Source: Deroplatys truncata | Taxonomy: Eukaryota > Arthropoda > Insecta > Mantodea > Mantidae | Reading direction: 5' to 3' | DNA length: 64,000 nt | NCBI GenBank assembly: GCA_030765065.1 | Contig: CM060990.1 | Coordinates: forward strand, 461,612,321-461,676,320 | In this document: in pieces, positions 34,982 through 46,389 of the stretch | Position numbering within the stretch: position 1 is the first letter of the stretch | Layout of the letters: every line of letters begins with the position of its first letter | The notes under the pieces: generated by a model | What the model was told of the DNA's origin: nothing | The model's database searches: none | The model's input: only the letters and a program-made list of their open reading frames with translations | Made by a program: the position numbers and the translations under genes

Positions 34982-36571
34982 CCAGAAAGTTGTCTTGAAA
35001 CTAAAAACTATTACGGTATGCCAAGAGCCTAGTGTTTAAATGTGAGAGTTCCTATATGTATGTGTGTAGGGGGGGGGGGTGTTGTCGGTTATTTAGTAAG
35101 CAATTTGCTCATTAACAAGAATTCAGGATTGCCGCTTGACGCAAACCTGAGCATACGTGTTAAGTCATTTAGTCCCATGACAGTTAATCTACCATCAGTA
35201 CAATCATATGGCACCGATTGGTGTCGCAACGTTAACAAGATTAAACAGAATTCTATTTTTATTATATTTATGTACCTTTACGGTGCGTTAGAATTAAATT
35301 ATTTCTATTACTGCATTATTCATAATAAGCATGTGCAAAAACATACCTACCTTGGTGGACGAATCGAAATTTCAGAACACAGCCTTAGAGCCTCAGCTGC
35401 ATTTTGGTGCGTCTCCGCACAGATCGTAACTACATCCGTGTGTTCGTTATTGGTGAGTGTTACCTTTTTGTCTGAATGACCTGGCTCGAACTGCGTGCAG
35501 GCAACCATGCGACGCTTATCAGTACGAAACTACCACGTAAAAACTTCCAGACAGCAGCACTACCTCAGTGACCTTTTGCTTTGTACCTGCATTGTCCCTT
35601 TGAACAGCAGTGATGCGGCAACTTATTTTGCACCGGGAAACATAAAACTGCAAAACACGGCTTGTTTGGGCCATCTGATATATAATTTGCGCTGCTCGCG
35701 GAAAGAACTTATTGATTAACTTAAAGGATAAATCACGTAGTCAACATCGAAGATTGCTTTAAGGAATTCAAATGCAATATTTGCCATACAGAGCTGTTGC
35801 AATACTCCCTTATTAATTATTACTGCTATATGCTGGAAGTAGGCTTCCTTATAAGTTGTATAAGTAAAACCCATGGGTTTTTGTCATAATTCAGCTTAGG
35901 TAATTAGAGTTCTGGATATCCATTCAGCACTACACCGCAGTTAACTAGCTAAAAAAGTTACTAAAAATTCCCCAAAATTGTCGGTAAATTTTCACATAAT
36001 ATAGAAACACATTAAGCCTGCGTTGGGTGAGACGCTTAATATAGGAAAGTTAAAGCTTTACGGCGGACAATTTTTGGAACGAACGTTTTCTCTTATCCCC
36101 AGTTTCATTTGAGAATGATTTTAAGTACCTCGGAAGTTTCTTTCCATAGCTATAAATGTGTTTTACTGCTAAAATTTGACATGGTTCAATTGCAAGAGTA
36201 CTCTCAAATTAAGCATTCTGTAGCTGGCTATTAAAGACGGACAAACTGTTCTAAATTATAAACTTTCGCTAAAGTGTCACACACTTCCACGTTCTATTCC
36301 GTTCCGTAACTATAATCCGCCTTAAAAAGATGATGTCGCTTTTCCAAATTCTGGAATCTCTCCCATTGTTATAATTTTCCCTGAACCTGGTTGGTTAGTC
36401 CATAATATTCATCGTTAGAGACCCTGGTGTGAATAAGGTACTCACGAAATCTTAAGAGGAACTAGGACTGATTTATTAATTTCAATAGTTTTGAAGTTAT
36501 TAGGTCAAACCTTTATACATTGTTTCATATGAATAAGACAAATTAGATGCAAAATTTCATTTGCATATAAT
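34982..36571. other. Unannotated spacer
   Basis: About 1.6 kb. A G-run of 11 lies at about 35069-35079. The 145-codon forward frame at 35042-35479 begins in that low-complexity sequence and shows no domain. Confidence 0.4.
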
Positions 36572-36583
36572 GATTACTTTCCA

Positions 36584-36937
36584 GTTAGACCGCTCGCCTC
36601 TCACCAAGGCGACCCGAGTTCGATCCCAGAGACCCGTATGTGAGATTTGTGGTGGACAAAGCGGCGTATGGGCGGGTTTTCTCCGGGTTCTCCGGTTTCC
36701 CCCGCCATTCAATCCACCAACTGCTCCATCATCACCTTTCCTTTCATCCATTTCATCATCATTTCACATCATCTCTTCCTCGCTGTCATACCAGGAATTG
36801 GGCTGCTCATCCATCCTGCATATTCTATCCGATCCAACGTGTCTGCTCCTCAAAAGGTCTCTGACACCAGCACCCGCTTAGAAGTCCTGGGGGTGTAAGT
36901 TCTACATAGAGGAGGATAAACAGAGAAAGAAGAAGAA
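36584..36937 (+). mobile_element. SINE family C with perfect 12-bp target duplication
   Basis: GATTACTTTCCA at 36572-36583 is repeated exactly at 36938-36949. Between them is a 354-bp unit: a tRNA-like head with box B-like CCGAGTTCGATCCC, then GGGCGGGTTTTCTCCGGG and TTCTCCGGTTTCCCCCGCC, a pyrimidine-rich CATCATTTC stretch, CATCCTGCATATTC, GGGGGTGTAAGTTC and an AAGAAGAAG tail. The CTCCGG...CTCCGGTTTCCCCC block resembles conserved central domains seen in SINEs of distant animals, but that is from memory and unchecked. The three overlapping forward frames are incidental. Confidence 0.85.
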
Positions 36938-36949
36938 GATTACTTTCCA

Positions 36950-37386
36950 AGACAATAAATGCTTTATAAACATTTTGTATAAAACATTGGTGACATTTTG
37001 AAGATTCCTTGCAACGCAAAAACTGAAGTAAAGGTATAAATGATTTTTCCCTTATTTTTTAAGTTTGAAAGAATACCTACGCTAGTTAGTGAATTTTCGA
37101 TAATTAATTTACTTATTTGGATATTACTTCTTGTATATTTTGGATTTATTGAGCCAATTGTGGCTCTTTTTTCACCGAGTGGCTGTATTGCAGAGATGGC
37201 CGTAGTTCTTTTATGTACCTGCAATCCTGAACTACAATTTTCGGCCCCTGCTTGTTATTATGCCGGCAGCCTGCTTAGCACCAGAAGTCGGCTGCACAGG
37301 TTTCTACAGCGCTCGCCAGGTTGTGTCCTCTCCGCCAGTATAGGTAGGGCTTATGCTGTCTCCACGTCTTCGTCATATGATCTTCC
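36950..37386. other. Possible degraded 5' LTR region of the gypsy element
   Basis: The 200-230 bp before the primer-binding site are less AT-rich than the surroundings (GCCGGCAGCCTGC, CAGCGCTCGCC, TCCTCTCCGCCAG) and could be part of a 5' LTR. No clear TG...CA boundaries or second LTR copy were found, so this is suggestive only. Confidence 0.3.
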
Positions 37387-37402
37387 TGGTGACCCCCGAG
37401 TG
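37387..37402 (+). other. Probable tRNA-Trp primer-binding site
   Basis: TGGTGACCCCCGAGTG is close to TGGTGACCCCGACGTG, the complement of the 3' end of insect tRNA-Trp (from memory), with one extra C and a small shift. It lies about 500 bp before gag, where minus-strand priming is expected. Confidence 0.6.
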
Positions 37403-37900
37403 ATGCGTGTTGAGGAAGAAGTGTTGTGACAGTTTGTTCTCGACGGCCAGCGAAGAAGGACTTTTATTGAGCTTTGTGTCTGGGAACTTTCTGCTCCACA
37501 CTTTTCGGCCTTGTCTAAATTATGCATAACATATACTTTTGGCGTAAGTAAAATTTTAAATTCTTGTAGTGTGTGGAGCGGCATTTAAAAACTCATGGAA
37601 GCGAGTTTATATCATATTATCGCGTGATTAATTTCATTTCAAAATGGCAAATGTTGTGTGAGAAGGACGAATTGAAATGCAATGTGTTTCGATTGTAATA
37701 TATCTCTGTTTCTACATTTAAGTGTTAATATATTCAGTACTTTTGGGGCTGTACGGATTGTTATTTTTATTTAAAGCTGCTTTAAATCCTTGTTCATTTC
37801 CTTTAGCCTTTGGTAGTGCAAACAGTTATTACTCTGGGGAAGTGCTTTATTCCCAATGCATTCTATAATGGGCCCGGCATTTTACTTTTCTAGTTTTTTT

Positions 37901-37961
37901 TAAGTAATTGTGACATTCTATGCATCGACTACTTCTAAATCGGCCTTGCAAGAACGTTACA
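37901..37961 (+). repeat. 61-bp direct repeat, gag-start copy
   Basis: TAAGTAATTGTGACATTC to GAACGTTACA, preceded by a T-run. It matches 40075-40135 at 59 of 61 positions by eye. This copy lies at its native place in the leader/gag junction. Confidence 0.9.
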
Positions 37962-38760
37962 AAAATGTTAACAGAGCGTCGCCTGTGCCGTTAGCCCCAT
38001 TTAACTTTCAACCATTGAAAATAGATGACCCAGCACAGAAATTACTTCCGGCTAAACCACTTTTGGTGAACACTCCAATTCAAGCGTTGGAATTTTTGGA
38101 TCTTTCTCTTCGCCTTTATGATTCTTCAGCAGAAATATTTTCTACTTTTGTGGATTTTTATAAGTTATTATTAACTATTTTGGAAGGCAAAATTGTACAC
38201 TTAGTACAAACGGCATTATAGTCGGAGTTTAGTATTGAGGTTTTTCATGACTCAGATTTACATTTTTTCTTTCCGCCTCGGATACTTTCTTCGTTTTTGA
38301 CTTCATATTACTATGGCATACAAGCACCACAGGAAACTTTGCCTTTGTTGATCGAGTTCGTAAATATTCCAGTATATTTCGCGTTCCAGATTCGGAACTT
38401 CAAATCTGTGAACTTATTCTTTCGGGGTTAAATGATCCTACACGACTTCAATGTACTTTCGTTTCGCGACCAACATCATTCGCTGACCTTCATCAGATGA
38501 TTAACTTGGTACAACAAGTTCAGAGTACAACTTATTCTCCTAATAGCTCAGTTAAATCTACACAGGCGAACACTACTGACTTTCAGACTTTGTCTCCGGC
38601 TTCTACAAATTCTAGTAATAATTCTAGTAATTTTCCGCGATCTACAGTTTCACGTTGCGCATTTTGTCAAAAATTTGGACATACTATTGCCAATTGTTTT
38701 CGGCGTAAACGTCTGAATCAAAATAGGGAATTTCGTCCATCGCGACTATTACCTCGACAA
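37910..38760 (+). pseudogene. Gypsy gag, broken
   Basis: The forward gag-like reading starts around ASTTSKSALQERYKNVN, has a stop at about 38219-38221, and resumes in other frames with VPDSELQICELILSGLN and RPTSFADLHQMINLV. It ends with a CCHC knuckle CAFCQKFGHTIANC at 38656-38697 (C-x2-C-x4-H-x4-C), the RNA-binding nucleocapsid motif. A basic, Arg-rich tail follows. At least two lesions. No alternative start with better support was found. Confidence 0.75.
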
Positions 38761-38779
38761 TCCGTTCCTACGAGATTAT

Positions 38780-40062
38780 CTTCTATTACCGGTGTGCCCT
38801 TTGTTTCTCTGCCAGTGATTTTAGTTCTTTGCGGTTCACAAACGGTATCCGCTTTATTAGATTCTGGCAGTGATTTAAATTTGGTAAATTTAAAAATTTT
38901 GAATACGTTACCATGTTCATTAAAGCGTTCCCTTCAACCTCAACAAGCTTCAGCTATTGCTGTATCAGGAACACCAGTACAAATTATCGGAACAGTTAAA
39001 TTGCATATTAAAATGCACAATTTCTCTTGGTACGTACATTTTTCTGTGGTCCCTCAATTGACTTATTTTTTTAATTTTGGGTAAACCTTTCATGCGTCAT
39101 GCGCAAATATTGCTCGATTACTCTAATTTTACCATTACCTTTGCCTTCTGCCCGCATCATTTTTCAAAATTTTCGTTGGGATCCCGAACCCTTGCGTCTC
39201 TACATTCTACCGATGGAATATTGGCTTCTTTGGGAATTAATTTGTTGCATTTATCCAACAACGTGTATTAGTAGATTATACTGATGTTTTGACGGATAGG
39301 ATATGGCTTGTACGTGACTTTAATTATCAAATTCAATTATTGGATAACACTCCGGTCCGTAGTCCACCATTTAAGCTTTCACCTCCTAGAATGAATCTTC
39401 TCCGAGACTTAGTTGATCGCATGTTACAGGCTGGAATTATAGAACCATCTGACAGTTCCTACGCCAGTCCATGTTTTCTTGTGCAAAAGCTAACAACGAA
39501 ATGCGTTTAGTAGTGGACTATCGTCGCTTGAATAAGCATATAGTTTTGGATTCTATGCCTCTACCTCAATTACATGATGCAGCTCATCATTTTAAGAATG
39601 ATAATGCTTTCGCGATCTTAGATTTAAATGAGGCATACTACCAAATTCCGTTGGATCCTTCTGCGCGACCTCTTACGGTCTTCATTACCCCGTGGAATTT
39701 ATATCACTTTTGTAGGATCCCTTTTGGGATATCAACTGGTGCGCAGGTCCTTTCCCGTTTGTTGGACCGTATATTTCATAAATTTAAATTTCGTTTTGTT
39801 TTCAATTACCTTGACGATTTAGTAATCTATTCTCCGGACTATACTACTCACTTACAGCATCTTCATTTAGTTTTCGATGCTCTTCGTCAAGCTGATCTTA
39901 CCGTTCGCCCTTCAAAGGTCACATTTGCTGTGTCCCAGATATCTTTTCTCGGACATTTAATTTCACCTGCTAGAATATCTATAGATACATCTCGGACGCT
40001 AGCCATCCGTAATTATCCAGTACCTCGCACCCAGAAACAACGGCTTCATTTCTTGGGATGGT
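38780..40062 (+). pseudogene. Gypsy protease and reverse transcriptase, broken and truncated
   Basis: Protease: ALLDSGSDLNLVN with the catalytic D-S-G at about 38860-38868. Frame changes near 39070, 39285 and 39490 separate the linker from RT. RT: VRSPPFKLSPPRMN, MLQAGIIEPSDSSYASP, VVDYRRLNKHIV, LDLNEAYYQIPLDPSAR and YLDDLVIYSP. The catalytic YLDD at 39807-39818 is intact. FLGHLISPARI and a terminal FLGWF follow. RNase H and integrase are missing. The RT block is the best-preserved coding stretch of this element. Confidence 0.85.
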
Positions 40063-40074
40063 TTCTTTTTTTAT

Positions 40075-40135
40075 TAAGTAATTGTGACATTCTATGCTTC
40101 GACTACTTCTAAATCGGCCTTGCATGAACGTTACA
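40075..40135 (+). repeat. 61-bp direct repeat, copy at the broken 3' end of RT
   Basis: Near-identical to 37901-37961 and preceded by a similar T-rich run (TTTTTTTATT versus TTTTTTTT). Beyond 40135 the similarity stops and AT-rich sequence follows. Two differences are an A/T at position 24 and an A/T in TTGCAAGAACG versus TTGCATGAACG. Confidence 0.9.
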
Positions 40136-42810
40136 TTATTTAAAAAAATATATACATTTTATTTTTAAAAACAGTTGCATTAATTAAAAAACATAACTAA
40201 TTTTGTGAGGATACTTGTGAAGATTAACCTTATATATTTTTATTGAAATTAGATCACAATTGATTTGCAAGGAACCATTAACATTTTGAAAGCCGTATAC
40301 ACGAGAAAAGCGAAAAATAATAGCATCAATTGCCGACTATGGTTTTTACTCTCAGAGCCCTTTAAAGCTTCAATATGTGACCATTTCAGTGCCCAAGAGC
40401 ACGCAGCCTAATGACCTGTATTTACTTCCAAAGCCTTTTATCTGACTTTGACTTTTCTTAGGCTTTTGCGTATTAAAAATGTTCCATCCGATGTCGCCCG
40501 TAACCAAACTTGTTGAAATTTGAGACACTTGTTGAAACTCAGAGAGAATCAACTTAAAAACCGGCATGTTGTTATACTAAATTTTTAAATTGCTCAATAT
40601 ATAATTGATTCGCCCGCTCAGGATAAATTGTTACAAAAATTGCATTTAAAGCTTTAATTATTTTTTTATGAAACAACCAGAAGAGCGAAACAATTTTTAT
40701 ATGCCAGTTTTGGGTATTACTATTTAAATAATGTGGTAGTATTTTTATTTCTTTTAAATTACGGTTTCTGTATCGTGTGTAATACCGGATTAACTTGACT
40801 AATAAAAGTAAAATAATATTTTTTCTAAAAAGCTATTATCTATATGTACATGAAATTGAACACACTTATAGTTGTGGTAGGGCTGTATGTGATAAAATGT
40901 TGAAAACCTTTAGATAAAAGCTGGAAGATTAAACATTTCATTTAGGTACCCTAACACTCTCCCGAAAAGTTTACTTTTTTGTGTTACGACCTTTCCCAAT
41001 ATTCTGGGTCGTGACATGTAGTTGAAGGGGTCGGTGAGCATCATAAAGATAAGAAGAAAGAATAGAAAGGAAAACAAATACCGTTATTGGAGGAAGGGAA
41101 TTATCGAAAAATCAGATTACAAATTTTTTCCCTTGGTGGATTACCCCTGACGTTTGGAAAAGATAAGAGCTGAACGTGGTTTATTCACTGGAAATATGTT
41201 ACGATAACCACATAATGACAGCATATGATTTCATAAGGGTGTGGCCTGAGTGGAGGAAGTTTCAAGAGTAGGAACAAACATTTTAGCACAAGGTAGTTGA
41301 AGTGGGATTGCGATGCGTGCCACCTGCAGGAATTTCCTTGAGAACAATTGTATGGCAGTGGCAAACACGGTACGTTGGAGAGGACAAGCGAAAAGACGAT
41401 GAGGGACGGAGAGAGAAGAGAATAAGGTCTGGTTATCTCCGAGCATGCGAGTGACACGCTGGACCCGCATCCTCAAGGTCTTGCTGAGAGTATAGCTTGC
41501 TGATAAGTGACGAGTGAGGGGAGCGTCTTGATACCTAGAGAACATCACAGACAGCTTAGGACGAGCACTTGAAGGAAAACGACGCGCTGGTCCTTTGAGG
41601 TAACGCGTGTGTGTGTAAGAAAGAGAAGGGAATACAAGTGGGCCGGTAGTATGACCAGATGTTATCTCCTTCAAGTAGTATTTCTGTGGTCCAGAGACAA
41701 AGCTCTGCTCCGTCATTATTCAGAGCGGGGAAGGACCGTGGTTGAATGGTGGCTCTTAGCTACCCTGCTTATCACACAACTTCTAAAGACTTAAGGGATC
41801 GCCGGATAGTCATTAACATTAGCTACAGGCAGCTTTCACTTCCAATTGTGGACTCACAACGAGCAATGTTCAAGTTGCAAGCTATAAAACAGGCGAAGAT
41901 GACAATGCCATCGATATCACGTACTAAAGAGAGACATTCACGAAATAATTATGACCAAAAGGACGACAAATATCCAAATTTGATTTTCTTTAATACTTGA
42001 AATATTCTTAAGGAAAGATTAAAAGTCCTGTTAGATTTGTTAAATTCATTATCCATTTTCTCAGAGAAACCGTTTAAGATATCAGACTGAAATTTTTACG
42101 GGTTGTAGACGTATATCTTCTAAGTTCATTGGTCTGCCTATATACAATAAACGTGTGTATTAAGGGATATAAGATTTTTTCTCAATTATACCGTCTTTGA
42201 TTAAAGTGCATAAGAAATTATTAGTATATATATTTTTTTATAAAATAAGCGAACGTGTTATTAACGCCAAAGTAGATCCAAAACAGGACTTAGAGGTTGT
42301 TTAGCCAGCTTCATTAGTTTATGAGAAACCGGATCATTTATATGGAAAATGTAATTTACAGAAAAAATCTGTTCAAGGCAAAAAATGGGGAAAACAAACT
42401 CATATGTATTTGCAAAGAAAGAATGCACATGGCTTGAGCACATAGAAGCTTCCACAATAATTAACGGAAGTACCAATTTTTAAAACAAAACTTCCCCTAA
42501 AAGATGAGTTAGTTTGTCTCTCTACTCCAAAGTGTATAGAATGATTGTTCTCTGTGGCGTGTCGCAGAATTCACAGCACAAAATAGTAGATGCAGTGCCA
42601 TTTTTAAAATATATTTGAAGTAAAAGTATTGTGCATACAGTAATAAAACATTTATCAAATTAGAGATGCGATTCCAATTTATAAGACTGAATAAACAACT
42701 TAAAATGACCTTTGGCAATTTTCGTCAATTTGTCTCCCCTTAATTTTGGTGTGCGGGTGTTTAAATTCCGTCAAGTAATAATTTAAATAACGACGTGCGG
42801 TTATATATAA
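40136..42810. other. Unannotated spacer with one longer unexplained frame
   Basis: About 2.7 kb. The only longer frame is minus-strand 41231-41716 (161 codons), Ser/Thr/Pro-rich with no recognised domain. Overlapping frames on the other strand suggest chance. The rest is AT-rich. Confidence 0.4.
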
Positions 42811-42822
42811 TACACACACGCG

Positions 42823-42871
<49 letters not shown>
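42811..42871. repeat. Compound (CA)n-(CG)n-(CA)n-(TA)n microsatellite
   Basis: About 61 bp of alternating purine-pyrimidine: CA, then a CG core at about 42819-42830, CA again, then TA. It is entirely Z-DNA-compatible in sequence. The minus-strand frame here gives Cys-Val repeats that are artefacts. Confidence 0.95.
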
Positions 42872-43182
42872 TAAGTAGTAGTTCCGTCAATCCAAGAAGT
42901 ATAAGGCATGAGAAAAAAACATTAATTTTACTTAGATATACAGAGTGAACACCTACCCTGTTTGCGTACGTACAGCCAAAATACATAGTATAGCTGCAAA
43001 GCTCCATAGCCGAGCGGGGTAAAATAGGAAGTGCGCATTGTGCATTATATACCAGCTTTTTTTTTAGCATAGCTGTTTTTTTTCTGCGTTTCTATTGCTT
43101 TCTGCTTTCCCGGTTGTATGTACACTTTGTTTGTTTGCTTGCTCGCTCACGCGTACGCACACTTAAAAACATACAAACACCC
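42872..43182. other. Unannotated spacer
   Basis: About 310 bp with no recognised feature apart from short T runs. Confidence 0.4.
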
Positions 43183-43415
43183 TACGGAAGCGAGTCACGA
43201 ACCCCAATCCCTAAGCCAGATTCGGGCGCAAAGATCCATAGCATGGCTTCCTTCGGAAGGGAAGTAAAGCCGGTGGTCCAGTGCCGTAGATTTACAGCAC
43301 GTAAAAGAATCTCAAGCCTGATAAAGAGGCCTCTGAGCAAACTTTCCAGTCTTTCACGCCCAATATTGAATAAGACACTAAGGACCATAGCAGTTAAAGA
43401 GCGTCCATAAATAAA
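43183..43415 (+). mobile_element. SINE family A, copy 2
   Basis: The head is eroded, starting around a box B remnant (GTCACGAACCCC). The body contains the invariant GGCTTCCTTCGGAAGGGAAG at about 43243-43262, then GTAGATTTACAGCACG, GATAAAGAGGCCTCTGAGC, TCTTTCACGCCCAATATTG and an end CCATAAATAAAACTCA. It retains the central ~60 bp that copy 1 lacks. Frames on both strands are incidental. Confidence 0.8.
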
Positions 43416-44507
43416 ACTCAATTTATTTTTTTTACCTAAGCCAGTTACTTCAGCGAGAGCCGGCTGGTCCCCTGCCCCTAGGTGCCTAGGTGTTTTTTTA
43501 AAGTTATGCAACATGAGAAACAGAAAATGTACTTTTGATACGGCTTCCTCGTCCGCTCTACAGCTCATTTAGAAGACGTTGAATCACACTCAGTACAAAA
43601 ACTCTTTAGGTGACAAGAGAGTTTAGAGCGAGATCCAACACAAAAACATAGTTCCTTCTACTACAGTTACAACAGTTTTCTATGCGATTTTATAAACGTT
43701 TATTATACAGCACACTTTGCTACCCACCTTCGAAATCACCCATCATCTATCACATGGATCAAATGTCAAAATCAGCCTACAAAATGGCGTATCTAAACAA
43801 CTGGAGAAGCCATAGACTACACCCAGTTTGGAGACACGCCTATCCTCAAAATAGATGCTGTAAAGTGATACCACAGAGACATTAAATTAATCTTGAAATT
43901 CTGTCACGAATTACGCCTCGTAGGTTTGATATAGCATAGATATTAGTTTGTGCTATTTGATTAATGAATTTAAAGCGTCTAACAAGGCATACAGTCGTCT
44001 TAAAAGGGTGCATATTACCACCAAAGTTTGGAAGTAGAAACAGCAGTTCGCCTAGTGTAAAGCTTGATTAGTATTATTTAAAAGAGGCTGAAATTACAGG
44101 CAGCAACTATTTGAGTGGTAATAATCACCATACTTAGTAATGAAGTATCGTCGTGGTTTCAATACTTACATAGTATCAGCTTAATATTTTTCCTCCTTTT
44201 ATTTGTTGCTTTGGACTTCGGTTTGAAAATTGTTACTAGTGCACCGGATATATTACACTATATTAATAATTATCTAATTATAATTAGTGGTTGGTCGAAA
44301 TCTTCTGCCTGGTTGATAAAGGATTTAAACTGAATAAATAAAATAAATAATAAATAAATTGACACAAACAGGTTAGAATAATCGAACTTAAAATTCACAA
44401 CAATAGTTTTATACCCGTAATCTAATCGCCAACAAGAAACCAGAAACTGTTCTACAAAACAATTTTGTACAATCCGGCTTTTACATACACGCGAGCGCAC
44501 ATACGTC
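43416..44507. other. Unannotated spacer
   Basis: About 1.1 kb, no recognised gene. A short AAAT-rich run lies at about 44333-44361. Confidence 0.4.
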
Positions 44508-45110
44508 TGTGCGTATGTATGTGTGTATATGCATATGTACGTATGTGGTATGTGTATGTATGTGTGTATATATGTATGTATGTTTGTGTGTATATATATG
44601 TATGTGTGTATGTATGTGTATATATGTATGTATGTATATATGTGTATGTATATGTGTATATATGTATGTATATATGCATGTGTGTATGCATGTGTGTATG
44701 TATGTGTGTACATATGTGTGTATGTATGTGTGTATATATGCATGTTTGTATATACCTATGTATGCGTGTGTGTATGTATTTATGTATGCATTTATGTATG
44801 TATGTGTGTATATATATCTATGTATGTGTGTATATATGTGTGTATGTATGTGTGTATGTATGTGTGTATATATATGCATGTGTGTATATATGTATGTATG
44901 TGTGTATGTATTTATGTATGCATTTATGTATGTGTGTATATATGTGTTTATATATATATCTATGTATGTATGTATGTATATATGTATGTATGTGTGTATG
45001 TATTCATGTATGTATTATGTATTTATGTATGTGTGTATATATATCTATGTATGTGTGTAAGTATGTACGTATGCCTGTATGTATGTATGTATGTATGTAT
45101 GTATGTATGC
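44508..45110. repeat. Long (TATG/TGTA)n microsatellite of about 600 bp
   Basis: Nearly continuous 4-bp TATG/TGTG/TATA units with scattered variants (CATG, TATTTATG, GTGTGTA). All six frames stay open over much of it, giving Cys-Val-Tyr-Met repeats on the plus strand and His-Thr-Ile-Tyr on the minus strand. This is expected of a 4-bp repeat without stops and is not coding. The last ~45 bp are the purest TATG run. Confidence 0.97.
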
Positions 45111-46199
45111 TAATATTAAGTGAACGTTTAGAATCTGTGTTTTAATAAATTAGTACTGCATTTGAACCAGGTTTTTGTTTAGTGGGCATCTAACGCCAAA
45201 CCTATGATTAGAAATTAGCTTCTTTTCTTGAGATTAAAATGGATCAAGTTGCAGTACTGATGGAGTACAAACGTAGTTTGAAATAAATAACGTAAAAAAA
45301 CAAGGGATTCCAAATTGATGCCATTTCAAGGAACATGGATTTCCCAGTATGAAACAAAACATTAATATTTTGACTACAGCGCTTTCCACCAGCATCACAC
45401 TTAATTAAAAAAAACAATGGTATTATCAACAAGTGCCTGCATATGCAGCCAAAGCGTGTTTAGCTTTAGAAAGCTGTTTTAAGGTAGAGATTAAGAAGTT
45501 TTTGTACTCCGAGTAGCAACTCTTCAAATAGTGTTTCATAAATTTCAGCATCTTGGCATACTAGTGGACATAGCAAGAAAGTGTGTTCCATTCAGCGCTT
45601 TAGATTTATGTTTAGAACGCATGTATGAAAAAAAAAACCTTTATAAACCTAAGTTTAACTAAAGAAGCTTTCATATACGAAGACCGGCAGTTACAACCGT
45701 AAAGCTTACTATAAATATTCGGTCAATCATATTTAATTATGCTGTTGAGTTCGTGCAATACGTTTGTCTCCAACTTACGCGCTTTAGAGTGTCCTTTTTG
45801 TTGTTATAGTTAAGGCTCCCAATTTGTTATGTTTGTTTGTTTTTTGTATTCTACATTACACACAGAAGATGACAACGGATGTGACTTTCTTAAGGCGGGT
45901 TAAATGAGCAGTAATTATAATTGCTAACGCATATGCTTTGTTGCAAACAATGCTTAACGCAATCGCGCTGGAATGGTTGAATGTTACTGGTGAGTCAGAG
46001 AAATGTAGGGGGCATACAGCTATCTCTTTTTTCCTGCGCGTAATCGGTCTTATAAAAGACAATTCCTATGAAGACCAAGAACAAATTATTAGAACTGCTG
46101 ATTCATAACAACGACACTAATGACGAAGACGAGGAGGATGCGGTATTAACTGTGCCTTGAGAGAGCAAATGTGCCGGTTTCCGTTATCCTGTTCGTTCA
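45111..46199. other. Unannotated spacer
   Basis: About 1.1 kb, no recognised feature. Confidence 0.4.
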
Positions 46200-46300
46200 A
46201 GCGTTTCGCTTTGGTGTTTCGTGGCTTAGTGGACTGTGTTTTCGAGCCCTGTCAAGACCTTTTGTGTGCGTGTGTGTTTGTGTCCTAACCACTGCACACC
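46200..46300 (+). mobile_element. Possible truncated SINE family D fragment
   Basis: TTTCGTGGCTTAGTGGACTG, then a box B-like GTTTTCGAGCCCTG, then TGTGTGTTTGTGTCC. These follow the order of family D at 11122 and 28637 but with many differences. Weak support. Confidence 0.3.
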
Positions 46301-46370
46301 AAAAAATAAATAAATATAAGGAAATCAGCTATTTTCAGATAGATCGTCCATTTCAGCTATCCAAAAAACA

Positions 46371-46389
46371 AACAAACAAACAAACAAAC
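46371..46389. repeat. (CAAA)n microsatellite
   Basis: A short run of five CAAA units, often found at SINE or LINE 3' ends; it might be the tail of the possible family D fragment upstream. Confidence 0.8.

Larger units (their letters stand above)
37387..40135 (+). mobile_element. Gypsy-type LTR retrotransposon, truncated in RT
   Basis: The order is primer-binding site, leader, gag with CCHC knuckle, aspartic protease, reverse transcriptase. This is the gypsy (Metaviridae-type) order at least as far as it goes. There is no RNase H, integrase or 3' LTR: the homology ends just after the LGWF of RT at about 40060, and the next 61 bp repeat the gag-start region. The tRNA-Trp-like primer site suggests the CsRn1-like lineage, but that assignment is inferred. 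There are several frameshifts and stops. It is not mobile by itself. Confidence 0.8.

Noticed and set aside
36561..36898. Three overlapping forward frames of 74-106 codons
   Set aside because: They lie over a family C SINE with a clear target duplication.
41231..41716. 161-codon minus-strand frame
   Set aside because: Longest non-repeat frame without a homologue I recognise. Overlapping frames on the opposite strand, Ser/Thr/Pro bias and no visible start context suggest chance. Left as an unexplained frame only.
44465..45145. 226-codon Cys-Val-Tyr-Met frame and four other long frames on both strands
   Set aside because: All are readings of a 4-bp microsatellite that lacks stop codons. No protein family has this composition and the frames coexist on both strands.
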